DNA of 64,000 nt from Mesorhizobium australicum (GTDB taxonomy: Bacteria > Pseudomonadota > Alphaproteobacteria > Rhizobiales > Rhizobiaceae), in the NCBI RefSeq assembly GCF_900177325.1, contig NZ_FXBL01000004.1:2914001-2978000 (forward strand), written 5' to 3'. A program made the translations under genes and the position numbers. Positions 24,055 through 34,422 of the stretch are shown here, piece after piece (the stretch's first letter is position 1; each line of letters begins with the position of its first letter). The notes under the pieces were generated by a model that was not told the DNA's origin, made no database searches, and saw only the letters and a list, made by a program, of their open reading frames with translations.

Positions 24055-25341
24055 ATGCAGGACATCGCCAGCACTTCTGCGCTCTCCGCGCCCGACGCGG
24101 CAAAACTGGCCGCGCTGCGGCGGATGAAGGCGCTCGCCACCGGCATGCTCGTGCTGTGCCTGATCGTGTTCCTCCTGGCGCGCAGCTTCGAGGCGTCGGT
24201 TCCCGCACTCGCCTTCGTGGCGGCCTTCACGGAGGCGGCGATGATCGGCGGGCTGGCGGACTGGTATGCGGTCGTGGCGCTGTTCCGGCGGCCGCTCGGC
24301 CTGCCGATCCCGCACACGGCGATCATCCCCTCGAACCAGGAGCGCATTGCCGACAATCTCGGCCATTTCATCGAGCAGAATTTCCTCGCGCCGGACCCGG
24401 TGAGCCGCAAGCTGCGCGAGGTGGATTTCGCCGCGCTGGTGGCGGACTGGCTGGCGGAACCGGAGCGCGCGCAAAGCCTGTCGCGCTTCGTGGCGCGGCT
24501 GGTGCCGCAGGCGGTAACGGCGATCGAAGGCTCGGGCCTGAGGGAGTTCGTGGCGCAGCGCGTCACCGAGCAGATCGAGAAGGTGCAGGTGGCGCCGCTG
24601 GCGGCGGAGCTTTTGACCGCCTTCGCCGACGAGCGGCGGCACCAGAGGCTGCTCGACGAGATCGTGAAAGTGCTGGCGCGCTTCCTCAACGACCAAGAGG
24701 CGCTGGACGCGCTGCGCGACAGGATCCGCGACGAACTGCCCTCGCTGGCGAAGCTGTTCCGGGCGGACGCCTATCTCCTGAAGAAGATCGTACTTGCGGC
24801 CGGCGCGCTGCTGGACGAGGTGAAGGCCGATCCGGACCATCCGATGCGGGCCGAGTTCGACCGCTTCGTCGAAGGGTTCGTCGAGAAGCTCAGGACGTCG
24901 AAGGCCTATGCGAAGCGGGCGGAGACGCTGAAGCGCGACTTCCTCGCCCGGCCGGAGCTGCGCGACCTGGCTCAGGACATGTGGCAGGGGTTCCGCACGT
25001 TCCTCGAGCAGGATGCGCGCTCGGAGACCTCGATGATCCGCACTCACATGGCGTCGCTCTTCGTCGACATCGGCCGCCAGCTCGCGGCGGACCCGGCGAT
25101 CCGCGCCGACATGAACGCCGGCTTCGTGGTGGCGCTGTCCTCCTTCGTGGAGAGCCAGAAGAGCGGCGTGTCGCGCTTCATCGCCGACCAGGTGAAGGGC
25201 TGGGATCTCGGCCAGCTCACCCAACTGATCGAGATCAATGTCGGGCGCGACCTGCAGTTCATCCGCTTCAACGGCATGCTGGTGGGCGGACTGGCGGGGC
25301 TGGCGCTGCATGTCGGCGAACTGCTGATCTTCGGCAATTGA
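24055..25341 (+). CDS. DUF445 membrane protein (YjiN family)
   Basis: This 428-residue protein has an N-terminal helix pair (about 22-65), followed by the DUF445 hallmark GGLADWYAVVALFRRPLGLP and IPHTAIIPSNQERIADNLGH. A long helical body and a C-terminal membrane helix (about 408-425) complete it. The family is widespread, but its biochemical role is unknown. The ATG at 24055 (MQDIASTS) was chosen because the upstream extension runs into the phasin operator region. Confidence 0.85.
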   Translation: MQDIASTSALSAPDAAKLAALRRMKALATGMLVLCLIVFLLARSFEASVPALAFVAAFTEAAMIGGLADWYAVVALFRRPLGLPIPHTAIIPSNQERIADNLGHFIEQNFLAPDPVSRKLREVDFAALVADWLAEPERAQSLSRFVARLVPQAVTAIEGSGLREFVAQRVTEQIEKVQVAPLAAELLTAFADERRHQRLLDEIVKVLARFLNDQEALDALRDRIRDELPSLAKLFRADAYLLKKIVLAAGALLDEVKADPDHPMRAEFDRFVEGFVEKLRTSKAYAKRAETLKRDFLARPELRDLAQDMWQGFRTFLEQDARSETSMIRTHMASLFVDIGRQLAADPAIRADMNAGFVVALSSFVESQKSGVSRFIADQVKGWDLGQLTQLIEINVGRDLQFIRFNGMLVGGLAGLALHVGELLIFGN

Positions 25342-25411
25342 CCTTCCCCGGCCATGGCCTAATCTGGTCCGGCGCGGCACGGAATGCGAGGCCGCGAGAC
25401 GGGAGGACGAG

Positions 25412-25843
25412 ATGGCGAAAAAGACCGACAACGGGTCGTTCATCGACATGTTCAAGAGCTTCGGCGAGGAGCTGAAGATGCCGAGCGTCGATGTCGACAA
25501 GATCATCGAACATCACCGCAAGAACCTCGAGACGCTGGAGAAGACCGCCAAGGCCGCGACCGCGGGTGCCTCGAGCCTGATGGACAAGCAGCGCCGCATC
25601 CTCGAGGAGACGCTGCGCGAGGTGAGCGACATGGCGCAGGATTTCCGCGCCTCCGGCGGTCCGCAGGAGCTGATGAGCAAGCAGGCGGATTTCGCCAGGC
25701 GCTCGTTCGAGACCGCGGTCAAGAACGCCAGCGAGATGGCCGACGTGGTGCGCAAATCCTCCACCGAGACGATCGAGATCCTCCGCGACCGCATCAAGGA
25801 GGCGATGGAGGAGATCCGCGAGGGGATGGAGCGGAAGAAGTAG
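25412..25843 (+). CDS. Phasin-like helical protein
   Basis: This 143-residue, entirely helical and highly charged protein has the PhaP-like sequence FIDMFKSFGEELKMPSVDVD followed by IIEHHRKNLETLEKTAKAA. This matches the TIGR01841 type phasins, often found in Hyphomicrobiales. It is probably granule-associated or a helical scaffold. A GGAGGACGAG ribosome binding site precedes the ATG. It lies 70 bases after the DUF445 gene and 24 before the FMN oxidase gene, all on the same strand. Confidence 0.7.
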   Translation: MAKKTDNGSFIDMFKSFGEELKMPSVDVDKIIEHHRKNLETLEKTAKAATAGASSLMDKQRRILEETLREVSDMAQDFRASGGPQELMSKQADFARRSFETAVKNASEMADVVRKSSTETIEILRDRIKEAMEEIREGMERKK

Positions 25844-25867
25844 GCCGGTCCCGATCAGGGGGAAGCC

Positions 25868-27115
25868 ATGACTTCGCCGTCTCCCGGCCGCCTGCGCCAG
25901 ATGCAGATCTACGTGCCCGGCGTGGGCGGGGCGAGGCCGCTCGTGCCGGTGGCGCCCGATGCGCTGGAGGCGAAGGCCGCCGCGGCGATGAGCCCGGACG
26001 CGGCCGCCTACATCGTCGGCGGCGCGGGCATGGAATCCACGATGCGCGCCAACCGCGCCGCCTTCGAGCGGCACCGCTTCGTGCCGCGGGTGCTGAACGA
26101 CGTCTCGACGCGCGACCTGTCGGTCGAGCTGTTCGGGCGCAGGCATGCGGCACCCGTGCTGCTCGCGCCGGTCGGCGTGCTGGAAATGGTGCATCCCGAG
26201 GCCGATCTCGCCGTGGCACGCGCGGCCGCGGCCGAGGGCATCGGCTACGTCTTCTCCAATCAGGCCTCGGTGGCGATGGAGAAGACGGCGGCCGCGATGG
26301 GATCGGCGCCGCGCTGGTTCCAGCTCTACTGGTCGAGCGACGACGCCTTTGTGCAATCGCTCGTCGGCCGAGCGGAAAGCTGCGGCTGCGAGGCGATCGT
26401 GGTGACGCTCGACACGACGCTGCTCGGCTGGCGGCCGCGCGACCTCGACAAGGCCTCTCTGCCCTTCCTGAAGGGGCAGGGGCTGGCGCAATATCTCTCC
26501 GACCCGGTGTTCCGCGCCGCGATCCCGGCCAAAGCGCCCGAGACCGGCGTGAAGCCGAGGGGGCTGGGGGTGATAGAGGCGCTGCTGAGCCTGCGCCGCA
26601 AGGGCAAGGCGTTCGACCTGTCGATCGGCCAGGTGCGCGCGGCGGTCGGGCATTTCGTGGCGACCTATTCGCGACCCGATCTGACCTGGGCCGACATTGC
26701 GCGGTTGCGGGCGATGACGAAGCTGCCGATCCTGCTGAAAGGCGTGCGCCATGCCGACGATGCGAGGCTGGCGAAAGAGCACGGCGTCGACGGCCTGGTG
26801 GTTTCGAACCATGGCGGCAGGCAGGTGGACGGCGAGATCGCGACGCTCGACGCCCTGCCGGGCGTGGTGGCCGCTGCTGGCGAAATGCCGGTGCTGATGG
26901 ATTCAGGCATCCGCTCCGGCGCGGACATGGCGAAGGCGCTGGCGCTGGGCGCCCGTGCCGTCCTGCTCGGGCGGCCTTACGTCTACGGCCTCGCGCTGGC
27001 GGGGGAGGCGGGCGTGGGCGAGGTGATCCGCAACGTCATTGCCGAGTTCGACCTGACGCTCGCGCTGATCGGCCGGACACGGGCGACGGAGCTTGGGCCG
27101 GAGTGTCTCGAATAG
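25868..27115 (+). CDS. FMN-dependent alpha-hydroxy-acid oxidising enzyme
   Basis: This 415-residue TIM-barrel flavoprotein belongs to the lactate oxidase/monooxygenase family. Visible FMN and substrate motifs are [41 protein letters not shown], the catalytic-lysine strand PILLKGV and the catalytic His/Arg in [12 protein letters not shown], then [19 protein letters not shown]. The insert between about 190 and 265 and the wording GWRPRDLD favour lactate 2-monooxygenase-like members. It oxidises an L-2-hydroxy acid; the exact substrate cannot be read from sequence. Confidence 0.87.
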   Translation: MTSPSPGRLRQMQIYVPGVGGARPLVPVAPDALEAKAAAAMSPDAAAYIVGGAGMESTMRANRAAFERHRFVPRVLNDVSTRDLSVELFGRRHAAPVLLAPVGVLEMVHPEADLAVARAAAAEGIGYVFSNQASVAMEKTAAAMGSAPRWFQLYWSSDDAFVQSLVGRAESCGCEAIVVTLDTTLLGWRPRDLDKASLPFLKGQGLAQYLSDPVFRAAIPAKAPETGVKPRGLGVIEALLSLRRKGKAFDLSIGQVRAAVGHFVATYSRPDLTWADIARLRAMTKLPILLKGVRHADDARLAKEHGVDGLVVSNHGGRQVDGEIATLDALPGVVAAAGEMPVLMDSGIRSGADMAKALALGARAVLLGRPYVYGLALAGEAGVGEVIRNVIAEFDLTLALIGRTRATELGPECLE

Positions 27116-27217
27116 GCCGCGTCTCATTCACTGACATGAAAGAACGCCGGCCGCTTTGCAGAAGGGCCCGAGGGGTCTAGATGCCTGCGGGCTGAAAAAG
27201 CTTACAGGAGAGTCTGC

Positions 27218-27697
27218 ATGGCGAAGGTGACATTCGACGGCCTCAAGGGCATGGTCGGGCAGGAACTCGGCGTGTCGTCCTGGGTGACGATCGACCAGAA
27301 GATGATCGACGCCTTCGCCGATACGACCAATGACCATCAGTGGATCCATGTCGACGTCGATCGCGCCCGGCGGGAGGCCCCGACGAAGTCGACCATCGCG
27401 CATGGCTACCTGACGCTGTCGCTGGTCGCCTCGCTGTTCTACGAGATCGACGCCACGCCGGACGGCACGGCGGCGGCCTTCAATTACGGGCTCGACAAGG
27501 TGCGCTTCATCAATCCGGTCAGGGCAGGTTCCCGCGTGCGCCTGCGCTCGACGCTTGTCTCCTTCGAGGAGAAGTCGCCGGGCCAGTTCCTGATGAAGGC
27601 CAGCAGCACGGTGGAGATCGAGGGCGAGCAGAAGCCGGCGCTGATCGCCGAGACGCTGGTGCTGTTCGTCAGGGACAGCGTGGCCGCAGAGGGGTGA
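27218..27697 (+). CDS. MaoC-family (NodN-like) dehydratase
   Basis: This 159-residue single hot-dog domain has the catalytic pair in FADTTNDHQWIHVDVDRARR (Asp and His of the hydratase-2 motif) followed by TIAHGYLTLSLVASLF. This wording matches NodN-like MaoC proteins that hydrate (R)-specific enoyl-CoAs. With phasins nearby it could feed PHB synthesis, but that is conjecture. An ACAGGAGAG ribosome binding site precedes the ATG. A REP-like palindrome follows. Confidence 0.87.
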   Translation: MAKVTFDGLKGMVGQELGVSSWVTIDQKMIDAFADTTNDHQWIHVDVDRARREAPTKSTIAHGYLTLSLVASLFYEIDATPDGTAAAFNYGLDKVRFINPVRAGSRVRLRSTLVSFEEKSPGQFLMKASSTVEIEGEQKPALIAETLVLFVRDSVAAEG

Positions 27698-27735
27698 CGG
27701 GGGCCGTTGGCGGGCCTGGCGGACACACCATCACG

Positions 27736-27868
27736 CGTCATTCCGGGGCCGCGCAGCGGAACCCGGGATCCAGGTTGCCGCCGCCGGCCAACTTGTCCTA
27801 GTCCGACAATCCGCAATCCCCAGGTCTGTCCTCTGGATTCCGGGTTCGCTACGCGCCCCGGAATGACG
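27736..27868. repeat. REP-like palindrome family B, intact copy
   Basis: The left arm 27736-27774 begins CGTCATTCCGGGGCCGCG; the right arm 27831-27868 ends CGCCCCGGAATGACG. It contains two uninterrupted CCCGGAATGACG sites, one in each orientation (27736-27747 and 27857-27868), the exact sequence the IS110 bridge RNA is built to recognise. It lies between the convergent MaoC and recQ genes. Confidence 0.85.
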
Positions 27869-27884
27869 GCGTAAGGTTTGGCGC

Positions 27885-29744
27885 CTATCGTTCGTGCTGC
27901 CGGATCACCTTCAGGAACGCGTCGCCGTAGCGCTCAAGCTTCGACTGGCCGACGCCGGAAATGCCGAGCAGCGCGTCGCGGTTCGTCGGGCGCTCGGTCG
28001 CGAAGGCGACGAGCGTCGTGTCCGGAAAGACGACATAGGGCGGGACCGCAAGTTCCTTCGCGATCGTGAGGCGCGCGGCGCGCAAGGCCTCGAAGAGCTC
28101 CATGTCGGCTTCCTCCAGCGCGGACCTCGCCGTGGTCGAGCGCGGCGACGCGCCTCGCGATGCCTTTGCCGTGGTCGGACGGTCCTTGCGGAAGCGCACC
28201 TCGCGCTCGCGCCGGAAGACGGGCCGGGCCTCCGGCTCCAGCCTCAGCGCGCCGAAGGCGCCGTGGTCGACGCTGACGAGGCCGGCCGCGAGAAGCTGGC
28301 GGTAGACCGACTGCCAGGTCTTGGCGGGAATGTCCTTGCCGGCGCCGAAGACCGGCATCTCGGCATGGCCGAAGCGGATGGTCTTCTCGTTGCGGTTGCC
28401 CATGAGAACGTCGATCAGGTGGCCCGCGCCGAAGCGCTCGCCGGTGCGGTAGATCGCGGCCATCGCCTTGATGGCGGCCTCCGTCCCGTCCCAGGTCTCG
28501 ACCGGCCTGAGGCAGGTGTCGCAATTGCCGCAGCCGCCCCTGTGCGCCTCGCCGAAATGGGCGAGGATCGCCTGCCGGCGGCAGCCGGGCGTCTCGCAGA
28601 TGGCGAGCAGCGCGTCGAGCTTGGCGCGCTCGACGCGCTTGACGTCGTCGCCGGCGGTTCCCTCGTCGATCATGCGGCGGCGCTGGATGACGTCGGCCAT
28701 GCCGTAGGTCATCCACGCGTCGGACGGCAGCCCGTCGCGACCGGCGCGGCCGGTTTCCTGATAGTAGGCCTCGACCGAGCCCGGCAGGTCGAGATGGGCG
28801 ACGTAGCGCACGTTCGGCTTGTCGATGCCCATACCGAAGGCGACGGTGGCGACCAGGCACAGGTCTTCCTGTCGGAGGAAGGCGTCCTGGTTGGCGTCGC
28901 GGACGGCGCGGTCCATGCCGGCATGGTAGGGCAGGGTCCGGATGCCCTGCGCGGAAAGCCACTCGGCCGTGTCCTCGACCTTGGCGCGCGACAGGCAGTA
29001 GACGATGCCGGAAGAACCCTTGTGGCGCGACAGGAACCGCAGCAACTGCTGGCGCGGCTGGTCGCGCTCGACGATCTCGTAGGCGATGTTCGGCCGGTCG
29101 AACGAGGTCGTGAACACCTCGGCGGAGCGCAGCTCCAGCCTGTCGATGATGTCCTCGCGGGTGTGCGGGTCGGCCGTCGCCGTCAGCGCGATGCGCGGCA
29201 CGCCGGGATATTGCGCGGCGAGCTGGCCGAGTTCGCGATACTCCGGGCGGAAATCGTGCCCCCACTGCGACACGCAATGCGCCTCGTCGATGGCGAAGAG
29301 CGCGATCCGGGCGTTGCCGATCAGCTCCTTGAAGGCGGGCGTGACGATGCGCTCCGGCGTGACGTAGAGAAGGTCGAGCTCGCCCCGGGAGATCGAGCGG
29401 CGCACCTCGACATATTCGTCGCGCGTCAGCGAGGAGTTGAGCGCCGCGGCGCGGACGCCGAGCTGCTTCAAGGCTTCCACCTGGTCGCGCATCAGCGCGA
29501 TCAGCGGCGACACGACGATGCCGACGCCGGGCCGGCACAGCGCCGGGATCTGGAAGCAGAGCGACTTTCCCGCGCCAGTGGGGAACAGGACGACCGCATC
29601 GCCGCCCGCCACGACGCGCTCGACGACGGCGGCCTGCTTGCCGCGGAACGAGGCATAGCCATAGACCCGCTTCAGCACGCCGAGCGGATTTTCCGTCCCT
29701 TCGCTGCCAAACAACGGATCGATACGGCCCTGGACCTGCGGCAT
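27885..29744 (-). CDS. recQ: ATP-dependent DNA helicase RecQ
   Basis: This is a 619-residue superfamily 2 helicase. Walker A is FPTGAGKS (54-61), motif [19 protein letters not shown], and the aromatic loop and motif VI region GRAGRDG are present. The RecQ zinc cysteines lie in [20 protein letters not shown] and CDTC, then the winged-helix RQC domain and a C-terminal HRDC domain (about 535-615). It unwinds DNA during recombination and fork repair. The length fits bacterial RecQ. It is a single gene between a REP palindrome and the mvaA end. Confidence 0.95.
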   Translation of the reverse strand: MPQVQGRIDPLFGSEGTENPLGVLKRVYGYASFRGKQAAVVERVVAGGDAVVLFPTGAGKSLCFQIPALCRPGVGIVVSPLIALMRDQVEALKQLGVRAAALNSSLTRDEYVEVRRSISRGELDLLYVTPERIVTPAFKELIGNARIALFAIDEAHCVSQWGHDFRPEYRELGQLAAQYPGVPRIALTATADPHTREDIIDRLELRSAEVFTTSFDRPNIAYEIVERDQPRQQLLRFLSRHKGSSGIVYCLSRAKVEDTAEWLSAQGIRTLPYHAGMDRAVRDANQDAFLRQEDLCLVATVAFGMGIDKPNVRYVAHLDLPGSVEAYYQETGRAGRDGLPSDAWMTYGMADVIQRRRMIDEGTAGDDVKRVERAKLDALLAICETPGCRRQAILAHFGEAHRGGCGNCDTCLRPVETWDGTEAAIKAMAAIYRTGERFGAGHLIDVLMGNRNEKTIRFGHAEMPVFGAGKDIPAKTWQSVYRQLLAAGLVSVDHGAFGALRLEPEARPVFRREREVRFRKDRPTTAKASRGASPRSTTARSALEEADMELFEALRAARLTIAKELAVPPYVVFPDTTLVAFATERPTNRDALLGISGVGQSKLERYGDAFLKVIRQHER

Positions 29745-29887
29745 GGAATCGCTTTCGTGAGGACCCGCTTATGGCACAGGTCCCGCCACGGTCGCGAGCT
29801 TTGGGGCGAGGAGGGCGATACCGGCGACAAGGTCGCCCAGATTCCGCACTGTCCGAAGGACAGGGCCTCGCCGTCCTGTTCCGATTG

Positions 29888-31162
29888 CTAGCGGCCGGAC
29901 TGCCGAAGCTCCGCAAGAACGGTCTGCGCCTTGTCGAGGCGAACGTGGCCTTCGTCCTTGAGGCGGGCCACCACCTTTTCGATCTCGTCGCCATCGGCGC
30001 CGGCGGCGACGGCGATGTTGCGGGCGTGCAGCGACATGTGGCCCTTCTGAATCCCCTCGGCGGCCAAGGCGCGCAGCGCGCCGGTGTTCTGGGCGAGCCC
30101 GACGGCGACGATGATCTCGGCGAGTTCCTGGGCGCCCTTGACGCCCAGCAGCTTGACGGCCGCCTGGGCCACCGGATGGGTCTTGGTGGCGCCGCCGACC
30201 AGGCCGACGGCCATCGGAAGCTCCAGCGTGCCGACGAGATTGCCGGCGTCGTCCTTCTCGTAGTGCGACAGGGAGGTGTAGCGGCCGCCCGCCGCGGCAT
30301 GGGAGTGCGCGCCGGCTTCCACCGCGCGTGTGTCGTTGCCGGTCGCCAGCACGACGGCGGTGATGCCGTTCATGATGCCCTTGTTGTGCGTCGCCGCGCG
30401 ATAGGGATCGGCCGCCGCGAAGGCGTAGGCGTCGATGATGCCGTCAACGACGTCCGGCCCGCCGAGCGCCTGGCAGTCGTAGGTGGCGCGCACGCGCGCA
30501 AGCCGCAGGTCCGCCTTGTTGGACAGGATACGCAGGCGGACGCGGCCGCAGGCGATCTGCGCGACAAGCGGCGCAAGCGCCTCGGCCATGGTGTTCACCG
30601 CATTGGCCCCCATGGCGTCGCGGACGTCGACGATCAGGTGCAAAACGACATAGGTCTTGTCGGCAACATTGACGATGCGCACCTCGATGTCCTTCGCGCC
30701 GCCGCCGAGCTTCACCAGCAGCGGGTCCTGCTCGTTGGCGAGATCGAGGAGGTCCTGCCGCCGCTCGTAGAGCCTGAGGCGGGCCGCCTGGGGATCCTTC
30801 GCGCCGACCACCTGGATCTGCGAGATCATGATCGGCTGGTCGCTCGACGCCCAGAACCCGCCATGCAGGCGCGCGACGGAGGCCATGTTGCTCGCCGCCG
30901 CGACGACGGAAGGTTCTTCCGTCGCCATCGGGATCAGGTAGTCGCGTCCGTTGATGGTGAAGTTGGCGGCGACGCCGAGCGGAATCGACAGCGTGCCGAC
31001 GACGTTCTCGATCATGCGGTCGGCGATCGCCAGCATCTTGCCGTCCGCCGTGACCATGCTCGCGAGCTCGCCTTCGGGCAGGCCGGACCGTTCGACGATG
31101 GCCTTGAAGCGTTCCGGCGGCGAGAGCTTGTAGAACCCCGGAATGCGGCTGTTGACGGACAT
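29888..31162 (-). CDS. mvaA: Class II (degradative) HMG-CoA reductase
   Basis: This 424-residue enzyme interconverts mevalonate and HMG-CoA with NAD(P). The catalytic residues of the Pseudomonas mevalonii enzyme are present: E83 in ATEEPSVVAAAS, the lysine in THNKGIMNG, the aspartate in LATGNDTRA and the histidine in KGHMSLHARN. It has no membrane anchor, as expected for class II. The start MSVNSRIPG follows GGGAGA. In a proteobacterium using the MEP pathway, and next to HMG-CoA lyase, the likely direction is mevalonate oxidation. Confidence 0.93.
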   Translation of the reverse strand: MSVNSRIPGFYKLSPPERFKAIVERSGLPEGELASMVTADGKMLAIADRMIENVVGTLSIPLGVAANFTINGRDYLIPMATEEPSVVAAASNMASVARLHGGFWASSDQPIMISQIQVVGAKDPQAARLRLYERRQDLLDLANEQDPLLVKLGGGAKDIEVRIVNVADKTYVVLHLIVDVRDAMGANAVNTMAEALAPLVAQIACGRVRLRILSNKADLRLARVRATYDCQALGGPDVVDGIIDAYAFAAADPYRAATHNKGIMNGITAVVLATGNDTRAVEAGAHSHAAAGGRYTSLSHYEKDDAGNLVGTLELPMAVGLVGGATKTHPVAQAAVKLLGVKGAQELAEIIVAVGLAQNTGALRALAAEGIQKGHMSLHARNIAVAAGADGDEIEKVVARLKDEGHVRLDKAQTVLAELRQSGR

Positions 31163-31285
31163 GAAAACGAGTCTCCCAGTGTGCATTTTCCCGGAACCTA
31201 AGTGGGTCTCCGCGCCGGGAACAATGTGCAGCGCTTACACCTGGGGTTCGCTTCTTTGTGGCTTCGTCACAGCGACGATGCGCGG

Positions 31286-33238
31286 TCAGGCGGCCTGACC
31301 GAGGATATGAAGACGCAGCGCAATGTGGACCTCGAGGGTCTTCGAGGGATCGGCCCAGTCCGGGTTGATCAGCGAGATCGTGTCGAGCCGCTGGCGCATC
31401 GTGTTGACGTGGATGCCCAGCATCTCGGCGGCCTTCTGCGCACTGCGCCCGGCGTCGAGATAGGCAAGCAGGGTGGCTGCGAGCTGGCTCTTGCGCCTTT
31501 CGTCATGTTCGATCAGGGAGCCGATCGTGGAGCGCAGGAACAGGTCGACCGCGTTCTCGCCCTTGTTGTGGAACAGGAGCGCGTAGACCGACAGGGTCTT
31601 CTCGAACACCACCCGGCCGTGCTGGTTGAGGCCGCGCATCAGGCCGAAGCATCGGCGCAGGCTTTCATACTCGGCCGGCACCTTGTCCAGCGTGGCGATC
31701 GGGTCGGAAATGACGATGCTGAGCCTGTGGCCGAACGCTTCTTCCAGCTTTTCCGATATGCGGTTGGCGAGAGCGCCGGGCTCCGGGGCGTTGGTAACGA
31801 TTGCGAGGTCGCCGTTGAACTCTGCGAAGATCGTGTCGCGTCCGGCGAGCGTCGAGCGCAGCGCGGAGGAGGCCTGGGCCGAGGTGATCGTGGCAAGTTC
31901 GACCAGCATCACCGTCACCGGCCACGACAGGCTGATGCCGGAAGGCAGCCGCCGCGCGCTTTCGGGCGAGAACGGATCGGTGGTGCCTCGCAGCAGCGCC
32001 GAAACAGTGTCGGCGACGTTCCGGTGCGCGATCTGCGCGATCCTGTCGAGGGAAAGCAGCACGATGCCGGTCACGATCGCGCTGCGCTCCAGCGTGCGCG
32101 TCTCGGGCGCCGATAGAGGCCTGTTGCGGGTGAAGACGAGGGCGCCGAGCCGCGCCGAGCCGCCCATGACGGCCGTGACCACCGTGACGCTGCCGTCGGC
32201 TGCCGGAAGCGAGACCGCCCGGCCGATGCGGTCGCTCTCGCGCACGGCCTTGGCGAGCGCGTCGTCCGAGAGACGATCCGCCACGGCGCCCGAAATGAGG
32301 TTCCGGCTCTCGTCGACGACGCCGGCCTGACCCTTGAGCAGGTTCGAGACCCGGTTCACCAGGTCGTCCAGCGAGCCGCCGCGCGCGATCAGTTCGGTCA
32401 GCTGCTCGTGCGCCACCGCGGCCTGCTCGATGTCGTCGGCCTTTGTCCGGAGCGCAGCATTGGCCTCCTTCGCCAGGAGGAGCGCGCGCTGCGCCTCTTC
32501 GAGCAGCCGCGCATTCTCGATCGCAAGCGCGGCGAAGGTGCCGAGGGAGGAAAGAACCGCCATTTCCTGCGGCGTGTAGGACCGGACATAGCGGTCTCCC
32601 ACGAAGAGGACGCCCATGACATAGGCTTCCAGTTCGAGCGGAATGCCCAGGATGGAGACGATGCCTTCGCCGCGGATGGCCCGGTCGATTCCCGCGTCAT
32701 GGTCGAAATTGTGATCGCCGGAATAGTTGCTGGAATAGAACGGCCGCCTCGTGCGGGCGACGCTGCCGCAGACGCCGATGTTGCGCGGCACGCGGATGCG
32801 GGCGAAATCCTGCGAGACGACGCCTTCCGTCGTGCGCACGAAGAAATCGCCGTGCTCCTCGTCCGCCGCCGACAGGTAAGCGATGTCGCTGCCCACGAGT
32901 TGCCTTGCCCGCTGCACGATCGCCTGCAGGATCTGGTCCGTGTCGCGCAGCGCCGACAGGTCGCGCGCCGTGGCATAGAGGGCCGAAAGCTCGATCTCGC
33001 GCTTGCGCTTCAGTTCGAAATTGTCGCGCAGACGCATGGTGATGGCGATAGCGTCGCCGATCGCTTCGGCCAGCTCTTCGCCCCAGGCGACGTTTCTCGC
33101 GTCGGCGGTCAGCTTCTCGAAGCTCGAAAGCGGCGCGTTGCCGTCGAGAAGGTCGAGCAGGCGGCGATAGTAGAGGATGGCCGCCGCGCTTCCGCTCGCC
33201 TGGGGGTCGACAGGCATGACGCCAACAGCATCGTTCAT
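31286..33238 (-). CDS. GAF-domain regulator with PucR-type helix-turn-helix
   Basis: This is a 650-residue cytosolic regulator. The N-terminal 100 residues are helical. A GAF sensor domain (about 100-260) includes RQLVGSDIAYLSAADEEHGD and SILGIPLELEAYVMGVLFVG, a coiled stretch follows, and the C-terminal PucR HTH reads YLDAGRSAQKAAEMLGIHVN. The start MNDAVGVMP sits behind GGAGGAGCGG; longer frames run into the promoter. It lies between mvaA and the divergent HMG-CoA lyase gene, so it probably senses a pathway compound and controls both sides. Confidence 0.85.
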   Translation of the reverse strand: MNDAVGVMPVDPQASGSAAAILYYRRLLDLLDGNAPLSSFEKLTADARNVAWGEELAEAIGDAIAITMRLRDNFELKRKREIELSALYATARDLSALRDTDQILQAIVQRARQLVGSDIAYLSAADEEHGDFFVRTTEGVVSQDFARIRVPRNIGVCGSVARTRRPFYSSNYSGDHNFDHDAGIDRAIRGEGIVSILGIPLELEAYVMGVLFVGDRYVRSYTPQEMAVLSSLGTFAALAIENARLLEEAQRALLLAKEANAALRTKADDIEQAAVAHEQLTELIARGGSLDDLVNRVSNLLKGQAGVVDESRNLISGAVADRLSDDALAKAVRESDRIGRAVSLPAADGSVTVVTAVMGGSARLGALVFTRNRPLSAPETRTLERSAIVTGIVLLSLDRIAQIAHRNVADTVSALLRGTTDPFSPESARRLPSGISLSWPVTVMLVELATITSAQASSALRSTLAGRDTIFAEFNGDLAIVTNAPEPGALANRISEKLEEAFGHRLSIVISDPIATLDKVPAEYESLRRCFGLMRGLNQHGRVVFEKTLSVYALLFHNKGENAVDLFLRSTIGSLIEHDERRKSQLAATLLAYLDAGRSAQKAAEMLGIHVNTMRQRLDTISLINPDWADPSKTLEVHIALRLHILGQAA

Positions 33239-33417
33239 CCGCTCCTCCATCACGGCGGCCCGCCTTCTGCCGTGCGGCCTGCCTCTGCACTGACACACCG
33301 GACGGCCATAGGGAATGTAGATGTTCGACATAGACAAAGGCAATTTATGTGACAAAAAGATATTCTGCTGCCGCTGCCGTTCGACATAGTGTCGCGCAGG
33401 AATATCGGAGGAGCGGC
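33239..33417. promoter_or_regulatory. Divergent control region with 11-bp direct repeats
   Basis: GTTCGACATAG occurs twice in the same orientation, at 33323-33333 and 33379-33389, 56 bases apart (just over five helical turns). The spacing and location between the PucR-type regulator and mvaB make them candidate regulator sites. No confident -35/-10 pair was found. Confidence 0.5.
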
Positions 33418-34332
33418 ATGCCGGAGAGTGTACGGATCGTCGAGGTCGGCCCGCGAGACGGTCTTCAGAACGAGAAGATCGCCGTTCCGGTTGCGGCAAG
33501 GATCGAACTGATCAACCGACTCGCCGCGGCGGGGCTTCGCTCGATCGAGGTCGGCAGCTTCGTCTCTCCGAAGCGCATCCCGCAGATGCTCGGCACCGAC
33601 GAGGTCGTCAGGCAGCTGCCGGTGGACGGCGAGGTCCGCTATCCGGTGCTGGTACCGAATCAGCAGGGCATGGCCGCAGCACTCGACGCCGGCGCAAGGG
33701 AGGTGGCGATCTTCGCCTCGGCGTCCGAGACCTTCTCCGCAAAGAACATAAACTGCTCGATCGCCGAGAGCATCGAGCGGTTCGGCCCGGTCGTCGACAT
33801 GGCAAAGGCGAATGGCGTCGCAGTACGCGGCTATGTGTCTTGTGTGCTGGGATGTCCTTACGAGGGGGCGGTGGCGACAGGGGCGGTGGTTTCGCTGTCG
33901 CGGCGACTCGCCGACCTCGGCTGCTACGAGGTCTCGCTCGGAGACACGATCGGCATCGGCACGCCGCGGCAGGCACGCCAGGTCATCCACGCCGTTGCGC
34001 AGGAGATCGGAGCCGGCGCGGTGGCGCTCCACTTCCACGACACGCGCGGCCAGGCGCTGGCCAATATTCTCGCCTGCCTCGAGGAGGGCGTGACCGTTAT
34101 CGACAGCGCGGTCGCCGGGCTGGGCGGCTGCCCCTACGCGCCCGGCGCGTCCGGAAACGTTTCGACCGAGGATCTCCTGTTCATGCTGCATGGAATGGGC
34201 GTGACGACCGGCGTCGACCTCGGTGCCCTCGTCGAGGCGGGCCGCTTCATCTCGGCCGCGCTCGGTCGGGCCACCGGTTCGAAAGTGGCGCAGGCAATGA
34301 TCGCAGGCGGCGCTTCAGTGCCAGCCATGTGA
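33418..34332 (+). CDS. mvaB: Hydroxymethylglutaryl-CoA lyase
   Basis: This 304-residue TIM-barrel enzyme cleaves HMG-CoA to acetyl-CoA and acetoacetate. It has the opening EVGPRDGLQNEK, the metal-binding HFHDTRGQALAN, and the family signature GLGGCPYAPGASGNVSTEDL with the catalytic cysteine. It starts MPESVRIVEVG behind CGGAGGAG. It is the first gene of a long plus-strand run and divergent to the PucR-type regulator. Confidence 0.95.
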   Translation: MPESVRIVEVGPRDGLQNEKIAVPVAARIELINRLAAAGLRSIEVGSFVSPKRIPQMLGTDEVVRQLPVDGEVRYPVLVPNQQGMAAALDAGAREVAIFASASETFSAKNINCSIAESIERFGPVVDMAKANGVAVRGYVSCVLGCPYEGAVATGAVVSLSRRLADLGCYEVSLGDTIGIGTPRQARQVIHAVAQEIGAGAVALHFHDTRGQALANILACLEEGVTVIDSAVAGLGGCPYAPGASGNVSTEDLLFMLHGMGVTTGVDLGALVEAGRFISAALGRATGSKVAQAMIAGGASVPAM

Positions 34333-34422
34333 CAAATTCACGTCCATGCCATTGTTCGGTGTGGCGATGAGACATTGTTAGCGTCAGCGTCATCGCGAAG
34401 AATTGCTCCCAGGGAGGAATAT

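Noticed and set aside
27934..30300. A long minus-strand frame across recQ and the end of mvaA
   Set aside because: It is the shifted frame of recQ and mvaA, rich in Arg/Pro/Ala, and both true genes have clear motifs.
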